Below, one piece after another: positions 8,067 to 14,600 of a stretch of 17,638 bases of DNA. The notes under the pieces are model-generated. The model was not told where the DNA came from, did not search any database, and saw only the letters and a list, made by a program, of their open reading frames with translations. Made by a program: the position numbers and the translations under genes. The stretch's first letter is position 1, and every line of letters starts with the position of its first letter. Source of the stretch: CAZJFC01 sp964545245 (GTDB lineage Bacteria; Pseudomonadota; Alphaproteobacteria; Rickettsiales; 21-14-0-20-44-7); NCBI GenBank assembly GCA_964545245.1, contig CAZJFC010000036.1, positions 1 to 17,638 on the forward strand, read 5' to 3'.

Positions 8067-8798
8067 ATGTTCCGCCTGATATATGTCCTTCTCTGGATCA
8101 TCATCTTCCTGCTGCCGGTGGCGCTGGTTTCGCTGCTGCCCGGCACATATGGCCACCGTATTTACCGCTGGTTTTACCGTATCCTGTCACTGATTTTCCG
8201 CATCCGCATCACCACCAAAGGCAAGGTCACGAAAAAGGAACCTGTGGTTTTTGTCTCCAACCACATGTCGTACCTTGATATCATGGTGCTGGGCGCGGTA
8301 TTGCCCGGCTCATTCGTTTCCAAAGCCGATGTCCGCAAATGGCCGATTATCGGCTGGATAGCGACCCTTACCGGAACCGTTTACGTGAACCGCAAAAAAT
8401 CCGAAGCTGGCAACCATATGCAATCACTGGAGGAAGCGATTGACAGCGGCAAGAACCTTATCCTTTTCCCGGAAGGTACCACCAGCGAAGGCAAAACCGT
8501 GATGCCGTTCAAATCTTCCCTGTTTAAGATAGCCGAACTCAAGAGCCTCACAGTCCAGCCGGTTACGTTGAATTACACCCATATTAACGGTCTGCCGATT
8601 CAGGCCAATGAGCGGCTTAAAATCGCATGGATCGGCGATATGGAACTGACGCCACACATGAAAGAGCTGTTTAACCTTGGCATAATCCGCGCGGAAGTCA
8701 AAATCCATGACCCTATCGTGCTTAATATCGGTGATAAGATTGACCGCAAGAAGCTGGCAGAGCAATGCTGGCAGATTGTCGCCGGCGCCAAAAAATAA
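8067..8798 (+). CDS. olsA: Lyso-ornithine lipid O-acyltransferase / PlsC-type acyltransferase
   Basis: A protein of 243 residues. An N-terminal membrane segment (about 3-24) is followed by the PlsC acyltransferase domain: motif I NHMSYLD (about 68-74, the HxxxxD catalytic pair), then the substrate motif FPEGTTSEG (about 135-143). The family adds a second acyl chain to a lysolipid at the inner membrane. By itself this could be 1-acylglycerol-3-phosphate acyltransferase (PlsC), but it begins 3 bases after the stop of an OlsB gene. The pair OlsB-OlsA is the classical ornithine-lipid pathway, so OlsA is the better guess. Some OlsA proteins act on both substrates. It ends 3 bp from the end of the convergent HIG1-like gene. 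Confidence 0.8.
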   Translation: MFRLIYVLLWIIIFLLPVALVSLLPGTYGHRIYRWFYRILSLIFRIRITTKGKVTKKEPVVFVSNHMSYLDIMVLGAVLPGSFVSKADVRKWPIIGWIATLTGTVYVNRKKSEAGNHMQSLEEAIDSGKNLILFPEGTTSEGKTVMPFKSSLFKIAELKSLTVQPVTLNYTHINGLPIQANERLKIAWIGDMELTPHMKELFNLGIIRAEVKIHDPIVLNIGDKIDRKKLAEQCWQIVAGAKK

Positions 8799-8801
8799 CC
8801 G

Positions 8802-8993
8802 TTATCTGGTTGCCATTAACAGGACCAGCAGAATAATTGTCGCGCCCTGAACCCATACACGGTAACCCATTATCTTGTTCTGGAGCTGGCTGTTTTCCTT
8901 CCCGCCGCCTTTTACCATCGAGGCAATCCCGAAGGCCAGCGTGGCAAAGGTTGCGACCACGAATAAAACAACAATGAATACTGAAAAATTCAT
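8802..8993 (-). CDS. HIG1-domain-like twin-transmembrane small protein
   Basis: A protein of 63 residues. Two hydrophobic segments (about 3-24 and 45-61) are separated by a polar, positively charged loop containing NKIMGYRVWVQG. This resembles the loop signature (N.lMr.RV..Q) of the HIG1 family, small hairpin proteins which in mitochondria associate with respiratory supercomplexes and cytochrome oxidase. Many alphaproteobacteria carry short 'twin transmembrane' homologues of unclear role, probably respiratory. The start codon overlaps the stop of the upstream gene by one base (TAATG), so it is translated by coupling with the Gln-rich protein gene. It converges on olsA with only 3 bp between the stops and no obvious terminator. 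Confidence 0.75.
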   Translation of the reverse strand: MNFSVFIVVLFVVATFATLAFGIASMVKGGGKENSQLQNKIMGYRVWVQGATIILLVLLMATR

Positions 8994-9673
8994 TATGCCC
9001 GCCCGCGTGAAGCTGCGGCCTGCGCGGCCTGGGCAGCCTGCGCAGCGGCAATGCTAGATTGCACCTGATGGGAAATATTCGCACTGTAATTCTGGGACTG
9101 CGCGGCAAATGTTCCGGTAACCGTTCCCATATTAGGCGTGCCGAGCGGCGAAAGCCTGCCCTGCCAAGGGTTCATCCCCATGAACGGGTTGGCCATACCC
9201 ACAAACGGGTTAAGTCCCATGAATGCCGGGTGCTGCTGCTCACCGCCGATTCCCATTTGCTTAAGATGGGCAAACTGGCGGTTGATATGCTCAGCCTTGC
9301 TTAAATCAACATGGGTTGCCTTTTTATCGCCTTCGCTATTTGATGGCGGCGGGGTTTGCGCTGAATTTTGCTGCGGCTGCGTAAGCTGCGGGTTCACATG
9401 CTCTGCCTGACCCGGAGCTGGCGCATAACCGGATTTTTTAATATCGACCTGTTTGGCGTTTTTATTGATACCGCCACCGAATTTAGGCATCCCGAACGGT
9501 TTTGGCATCAGGCTGTTACCCCAAGCTCCAAGGTGCGCGGTTTGCACGCCATGGGAAGGCTTGCCGCGAATCCACATCTCATGCGCGCCAGTCTTATTGG
9601 CCTGCTGCTGCGTCTGCTGCGCCAGATGGGACTGGAGCTGGCTGCTAATACCGCCTTGGGTTGGATCTGCCAT
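8993..9673 (-). CDS. Gln/Pro/Gly-rich hypothetical protein
   Basis: Not recognised. From the ATG at 9673-9671 it has 226 residues; an AGAGG ribosome site lies 9 bases upstream and a strong promoter just behind that, so the longer open frame reaching 9739 is not used. Seen directly: a Gln-rich N terminus, basic central patches, two related segments (VDIKK...AEHVNPQL at about 75-97 and VDLSKAEHINRQF at about 121-133), repeated NPF.GM motifs (NPFVGMANPFMGMNPW, about 154-169), and an Ala/Gln tail (SIAAAQAAQAAQAAA) before RGRA. No signal peptide and no membrane helix. It looks largely disordered. Its Ala/Gln tail recalls the giant repeat protein further right, but shared composition is not proof of homology. 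Co-transcribed with the HIG1-like gene. Confidence 0.7.
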   Translation of the reverse strand: MADPTQGGISSQLQSHLAQQTQQQANKTGAHEMWIRGKPSHGVQTAHLGAWGNSLMPKPFGMPKFGGGINKNAKQVDIKKSGYAPAPGQAEHVNPQLTQPQQNSAQTPPPSNSEGDKKATHVDLSKAEHINRQFAHLKQMGIGGEQQHPAFMGLNPFVGMANPFMGMNPWQGRLSPLGTPNMGTVTGTFAAQSQNYSANISHQVQSSIAAAQAAQAAQAAASRGRA

Positions 9674-9694
9674 TAATTTTAACCTCTTGGTTTC

Positions 9695-9724
9695 ATTATA
9701 AGCAGATTTTTGGCCAAATATCAA
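9695..9724 (-). promoter_or_regulatory. Sigma-70-type promoter of the Gln-rich protein / HIG1-like operon
   Basis: On the minus strand: TTGATA (9724-9719), 18 bases, TATAAT (9700-9695). The -10 box is perfect and the -35 box matches at five of six positions by eye. Transcription would start at about 9688, just ahead of the AGAGG ribosome site (9687-9683) and the ATG at 9673, giving a leader of about 15 bases. Confidence 0.65.
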
Positions 9725-9776
9725 GGCGCAGCGCAGCATTTAAGCCAGATTTAACAAAAACTTCATAAACATCTGA

Positions 9777-10023
9777 TTTGCCCCCGTGCGGCGCTGCTGC
9801 GCCTCCGATGGGCTGCTCGCAAGCTCGCGCTCAGGGCTGGCTCGGCCTACTGCCTCGCTGGTGCGAGAACAACTCCGAGCGAAGCGAAGGCAAGGCCATT
9901 GAGGCCGCTAGCCTTAGTGGCGATTGAACGATAATTATAATTTGCCCCCGTGCGGCGCTACTGTGCCTCCGATGGGCTGCTCGCAAGCTCGCGCTCAAGG
10001 CTGGCTCGGCCTACTGGCCTCGC
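9777..10023. repeat. Pair of GC-rich ~82-bp direct repeats in the non-coding stretch before rnhB's 3' end
   Basis: Copy A at 9777-9858 and copy B at 9941-10023 begin with TTTGCCCCCGTGCGGCGCT and differ by only three substitutions and one indel. Each contains GCTGCTCGCAAGCTCGCGCTC and GGCTGGCTCGGCCTACT. The 82-bp spacer contains GAGCGAAGCGAAGG and GGCCGCTAGCC. No start codon or reading frame explains the conservation, so this looks like a dispersed intergenic repeat present twice. This accounts for most of the gene-free stretch 9725-10081; the remainder (10024-10081) holds nothing I recognise apart from a short CAACCAT direct repeat. Confidence 0.75.
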
Positions 10024-10081
10024 CATAAAAACTATGCAACCATGTAACCAGGCAACCATTCAACGACTTACTGACCAGAGA

Positions 10082-10690
10082 CTAAACCACCTCTAACAAC
10101 CTGCGTATCGGCGCATAGGACTTACGGTGATGATACGTTACCCCAAACTGCTCCAGCGCGCGCATATGGTCTGCCGTGCCGTAGCCCTTATTGCGCTCCC
10201 AGCCATATTGCGGGAATTCCCCGGCGATTTCCTTCACGATCCTGTCGCGCGTCACCTTGGCAATCACTGAGGCTGCCGCAATTGACAGGCTCACGCTATC
10301 ACCTTTAATCACATATTGCATTTTGCACGGCAGTTTCGGGAGCTGGTTACCATCCACCAGCGCCATATCACATTGTTTTCCAAGGGAATTATATGCCCGT
10401 TCCATCGCCAGCTTGGTGGCGGCAAGAATGTTCATCCGGTCAATTTCCTCAACGCTGGCCTGCCCTACCCCGGTAATGCAGCTTTCCATAATCCGGCTAA
10501 AAAGCTCCTCCCGGCGGGATTCCTTCAGTTTTTTTGAATCATCAATACCATCAGGGCAGTTTCCGCCGATTATCACCGCCGCCGCGACCACCGGGCCGCA
10601 CCACGGGCCGCGCCCTGCTTCATCAATTCCGCAGATAACCCCGCCAAGCGCGGTTTCAAGTTTTAAGTCCGGCATGGGGGCAGGATACAT
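10082..10690 (-). CDS. rnhB: Ribonuclease HII
   Basis: A protein of 202 residues, normal length. It cuts the RNA strand of RNA-DNA hybrids and removes single ribonucleotides misinserted into DNA. The four acidic catalytic residues are visible: Asp23 and Glu24 in GIDEAGRGPWCGP, Asp113 in LVDGNQ and Asp131 in KGDSVS. The DDSKKL segment (about 50-55), the AAASVIAKVTRDR helix (138-150) and the C-terminal GYGT..H......G.T..HR.SY region are also present. The ATG at 10690-10688 is the longest start; a second ATG at 10675 would remove five residues and keep all motifs. Neither has a good ribosome site. The gene lies downstream of the Bax-inhibitor gene but is separated from it by a terminator, so it probably has its own promoter. 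Confidence 0.95.
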   Translation of the reverse strand: MYPAPMPDLKLETALGGVICGIDEAGRGPWCGPVVAAAVIIGGNCPDGIDDSKKLKESRREELFSRIMESCITGVGQASVEEIDRMNILAATKLAMERAYNSLGKQCDMALVDGNQLPKLPCKMQYVIKGDSVSLSIAAASVIAKVTRDRIVKEIAGEFPQYGWERNKGYGTADHMRALEQFGVTYHHRKSYAPIRRLLEVV

Positions 10691-10702
10691 GCTTTAAGCA
10701 TG
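10688..10702. repeat. Perfect palindrome covering the rnhB start codon
   Basis: CATGCTT-T-AAGCATG: perfect 7-bp arms around a single base. The last three bases on the minus strand are the ATG of the longer rnhB reading frame. It could be an operator or start-codon hairpin, or an argument that the real start is the next ATG at 10675. Chance cannot be excluded. Confidence 0.35.
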
Positions 10703-10707
10703 CTGTC

Positions 10708-10736
10708 AAAAAGAAAGGGCCGCCTGGGCAGCCCTT
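10708..10736 (-). terminator. Intrinsic terminator of the Bax-inhibitor-1 gene
   Basis: On the minus strand the sequence AAGGGCTGC-CCAG-GCGGCCCTT (10736-10715) forms a 9-bp stem with one G-T wobble and a four-base loop. It is followed directly by TCTTTTT (10714-10708). It starts about 22 bases after the stop codon of the Bax-inhibitor gene. This is a textbook Rho-independent terminator and separates that gene from rnhB. Confidence 0.85.
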
Positions 10737-10758
10737 CCGAACCAAGACCTTTCGGCCA

Positions 10759-11490
10759 TTACCTTCTGTCGCCGACGAAGCGAAGTATATGGATAAACAG
10801 GTTGATAAAATCAAGATACAGGTTCAAAGCACCCATCAGCGCATATTTACCGAGAAGCTCAGTATTTGAAGCTGCCTGATAATACCATGATTTAAGCTTT
10901 TGCGTGTCATAGGCGATCAAACCCACGAAAACCACCACGGCAATGATGGAAATTGCAAATTCGAGCGCGGAGCTTTGCAGGAAGAGGTTCACAAGCATGG
11001 CGATGATAAGCCCGAAAAGGCCCATAATCATGAACTGCCCAATGCTGGTAAGGTCACGCTTGGTGGTGTAGCCATAGAGGCTCATTGAAGCAAAAGTTGC
11101 CGCGGTTATGGCGAATGCCTTAACGATGCTGGTTTGCGTATATGCCGCAAATATCCAGAAAAGGGAAAGACCTACCGCCACCGAGTAAACCCAGAAGAGG
11201 ATTTGCGCGGTTTGTAACTGGAGCCTATGGATCCTGAAGCTGAAAAACAGCACCAGACCAAGCGGGGCAAGCATTACAACCCACATAAGAACCGGGTTTG
11301 CCGCGATAGTGGAAATGAACGCTTCCGAAGTTCCGGCGAAATATGCCGCACCGCCGCTGACCAGAAGGGCGAGCGCCATGTAGTTATAAATTTTGATCAT
11401 GAAGCCGCGCAAACCCGCATCGAAGCCAACCTGGCTCTGCGCCTGGGTTTGTACACCGGCCTGAGTATCAAATTTTGTATAATCTTTCAT
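10759..11490 (-). CDS. Bax inhibitor-1 / YccA family membrane protein
   Basis: A protein of 243 residues. A polar Gln-rich N terminus (1-25) precedes FDAGLRGFMIKIYNYMALAL, the usual start of the bacterial BI-1 family. About seven hydrophobic segments follow between 32 and 236. Typical family features are the SLYGYTTKRDLTSIG loop (about 138-152), the IAYDTQKLK segment (about 194-202, with the conserved Asp) and the C-terminal ALNLYLDFINLFIHILRFVG. Members (YccA, YbhL, YetJ) are pH-sensitive calcium-leak channels or interact with the FtsH protease; the job here is unknown. It is a monocistronic gene with its own promoter and terminator, divergent from the giant repeat gene. Confidence 0.9.
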   Translation of the reverse strand: MKDYTKFDTQAGVQTQAQSQVGFDAGLRGFMIKIYNYMALALLVSGGAAYFAGTSEAFISTIAANPVLMWVVMLAPLGLVLFFSFRIHRLQLQTAQILFWVYSVAVGLSLFWIFAAYTQTSIVKAFAITAATFASMSLYGYTTKRDLTSIGQFMIMGLFGLIIAMLVNLFLQSSALEFAISIIAVVVFVGLIAYDTQKLKSWYYQAASNTELLGKYALMGALNLYLDFINLFIHILRFVGDRR

Positions 11491-11521
11491 TGGTTTTTAA
11501 CCCTGTTTTGTTGATGTAACC

Positions 11522-11551
11522 ATTATATAATCAATCACCCCCCTATTTCAA
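11522..11551 (-). promoter_or_regulatory. Promoter of the Bax-inhibitor-1 gene
   Basis: On the minus strand: TTGAAA (11551-11546), 18 bases, TATAAT (11527-11522), about 32 bases before the ATG. Perfect -10 box and a good -35 box. The spacer contains a run of six G. Confidence 0.6.
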
Positions 11552-11684
11552 GTTTAATCGGCATTTTTCTGGCAAATGTATAGCAAATGGGATTTTAAAT
11601 GTTTTTTGCGAAAATTTAGCGCAATTGCCCCTATTTTCTGCGACTTTTAACCATTGTTTAGTGAATATTTGTTAATCTTCATGC

Positions 11685-11690
11685 AGGGGG
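11685..11690 (+). promoter_or_regulatory. Ribosome binding site of the giant repeat gene
   Basis: AGGGGG, 5 bases before the ATG at 11696. It favours this start over the in-frame ATG at 11681 and the codon at 11654, which have no such site. Confidence 0.55.
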
Positions 11691-11695
11691 ACTGC

Positions 11696-14600
11696 ATGCT
11701 CGGATATCCGACCAGAATTAACGTTGAGAACGGCGCTGACGCTGCCGTTATACAGCGCCGGGCGGAAAATCTTGTAATTTCCTCAATGTATGACCCGAAA
11801 CTGGCCGACAGGCTCACCGAGAATGACCTGTTTGTGCCAGAAATCGCGGAAATGCTGAACCCTGAGCTGGCAAAGCGTTATTATAACAACCTCTACAAGA
11901 AAAAAGACCTCATCAGCACGATCCTGATGTCGCTGGTGGCAGTCAAGCAGAAGGCCACCGCGGTGAAGAAGACGGTTGCTCCGAAAACCGCAAATTCTGC
12001 CAGCAAGGAAAGGCCGGAAGCTGCGCGTAAGGCTGAACACGCTGGTTTGAGTGTTGAGGATAAGCTGACACTGGCGCGCACTGAGGAAATTTCGACGGTT
12101 AAGCCACGGGTGAACGAGCTGTTACGGGCAGAATATGTGAAATCGGTGAGCGGCGAGCTTGAGAAGAACGAACGCATTGCCGCCAAAGTTCAAGCACAGC
12201 CGCAGGCTCAGGAGTTGATGGGTTCGTGGAAATCGACTGAATTGCAGCAAACTGAGCGGGAACTGAAGGTAGCGAAGCCGAAAATTGACGATGTGGAGCT
12301 TGCGCTGCGGGCGGATCTGGCGAAAACCCGCCGTGGCCCAGGCGACCTGGTAATAGCCGCGATCGAGAAGGCGGCGCTGGCACAAACAGCAACACAGGCG
12401 GCAACTCAACAGGCTGCGGTTCAAGCGCAAACGCAGGTTCAAACACAAGCCCAGTTACAGCCCCAAACCGTACAGCAGGCAGCGCAATTAAGCGCGCAAA
12501 TGGCCGCCCAAACCAGCGCGACCCAACAAGCCCTTGCGGCACAGGTGACGGCTCAGCAGGCGGCGCAACAACCTAACCAGCAGCAAGTCAATCCTCAGCA
12601 GCAGGCAGCGGCGCTGCGCAACCCGGTTCCATTAACCCCTGCGCAGCAGACCGCCGCATTAATGACGGCACAGACAAACGCTACACAAAATGCCCTCGCC
12701 GCACAGGTGGCAGCACAGCTTTCAGCGCAGCAGCCCTCACAAACACAAACCGCGCAACTTGCGCAACAACAGCAACAGGCCGCTCTACGCAACCCGGCTC
12801 CGCTTACTCCGGCGCAGCAAACTGCAGCGATGATGGCAGCACAGACAGCCTCCACACAAAGCGTTATTGCGGCTCAGGTGGCGGCGCAGTTGCAATCCAA
12901 CCAATCCGGCAGCCAGAACCAGAACCCGCAGCAACAGGCTGCTGCACAACTGGCGCAACAGCAGCAAGCGGCGCTCCGCACTAATCCAGCTACTACTGCC
13001 CAGCAGACCGCGGCGATGATGGCAGCACAAACCGCTTCCACACAAAGCGTTATTGCGGCTCAGGTGGCGGCGCAGTTGCAATCCAACCAATCCGGCAGCC
13101 AGAACCAGAACCCGCAACAACAGGCGGCGGCGCAACTGGCGCAACAGCAGCAGATAAGGAATAACCCTAACCTTGCCGCGCAAACACTGGCGACGCAAAT
13201 GGCCGCGCAGACCTCCTCTACTCAGGCCGTTATTGCAGCACAGGTCGCGGCACAGCTTTCGGCGCAGCCTGCCGCTCAGGGACAAACCGCGCAACAAACC
13301 GCCGCCGCGCAACTGGCGCAACAACAGACGGCATTACGCACCAATCCGGCGGTGACAGCCCAACAGACCGCCGCCATGATGGCGGCGCAGACAACTGCTA
13401 CACAAACCGCCCTCGCCACTCAGGTGGCGCAGATGACGGCTCAACAGCAAAGCCAATCTGCTACCCAGGGGCAAAACGCACAGCAAACTGCCGCAGCCCA
13501 ATTGGCTCAACAACAGGCGGCGCTGCGTACCAACCCGGCGGTGACAGCACAGCAGACGGCTGCTATGATGGCGGCGCAGACAACTGCCACACAAACCGCC
13601 CTCGCCACTCAGGTGGCGCAGATGACGGCTCAGCAGCAAAGCCAATCTGCTACCCAGGGGCAAACGGCACAACAAACCGCTGCGGCGCAACTGGCGCAAC
13701 AACAGGCGGCGCTGCGTACCAACCCGGCGGTGACAGCGCAGCAGACTGCTGCAATTATGGCGGCGCAGACAACTGCCACACAAACCGCCCTCGCCACTCA
13801 GGTGGCGCAGANNNNNNNNNNNNNNNNNNNNNNNNNNNNNNNNNNNNNNNNNNNNNNNNNNNNNNNNNNNNNNNNNNNNNNNNNNNNNNNNNNNNNNNNN
13901 NNNNNNNNNNNTGGCTGCTCAACAGCAAAGCCAATCTGCTACGCAAGGACAGACCGCACAGCAAACCGCAGCGGCGCAACTGGCGCAACAACAGGCGGCG
14001 TTGCGCACCAACCCGGCGGTGACAGCACAGCAGACGGCTGCAATTATGGCGGCGCAGACAACCGCTACGCAAACCGCCCTTGCCACACAAGTGGCGCAGA
14101 TGGCGGCTCAGCAGCAAGGCCAATCCGCCACCCAAGGGCAAACTCCACAACAGGCCGCCGCCGCGCAGCTTGCACAACAGCAGTCGGCGTCGGCCCTTCG
14201 CAACAACCCGGTCACGGCCGGGCAACAAACAGCGGCGATGCTTGCCGCCACCACCGCTGCAACACAAACTCCGGCGACTGCCGCCGCCGCCCAGCTTAAC
14301 CAATCACAAACCGCACAATCACAACTTAACCAGACACAGCTTACGCAATCCCAACAAACAGCGCAGATGGCGCAAAACCTCGCCCAACAAGCCGCGAGCC
14401 GCAACGCTGCTGCAACGACTCCGGCGCAGCCTCAACAACAGCCGATATCCGCGCAACCGGCGCAGGCGATCCAGCAACAAACTCAACAGGCGCAACAATC
14501 GCAGGTTGCGAGGGTTCCTGTCCAGCAAAATACTCCTGCTACCTCCTCACCTGTGAACAATATACACCAGAACGGTGTCGGTCAACAACAAAATACGTCC

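Noticed and set aside
8760..8830. A bidirectional terminator between olsA and the HIG1-like gene
   Set aside because: Only weak GC palindromes (GGCGCC, AACC...GGTT) are present, without a convincing stem plus T-run on either strand.
9059..9701. Plus-strand frames opposite the Gln-rich protein gene
   Set aside because: They are Cys/Trp/Arg-rich shadows without ribosome sites; the minus-strand gene has a promoter, a ribosome site and a coupled neighbour.
13433..14290. The regularly spaced repeats as a CRISPR array
   Set aside because: The units are contiguous 189-bp coding repeats without unique spacers and remain in frame.
13912..14299. Continuation of the giant gene's upstream frame after the N run (Gly/Cys/Ser/Arg-rich sequence ending at 14299)
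   Set aside because: It is an out-of-frame reading of the Ala/Gln repeat caused by the 100-N placeholder. The correct frame continues as AAQQQSQSATQGQ and runs to 15962.
12785..14303. Long minus-strand open frames rich in Leu, Arg, Gly, Cys and Ser opposite the repeat array
   Set aside because: The biased GCN/CAR codons of the Ala/Gln array rarely give stops on the opposite strand. The translations are low-complexity mirrors without start signals.
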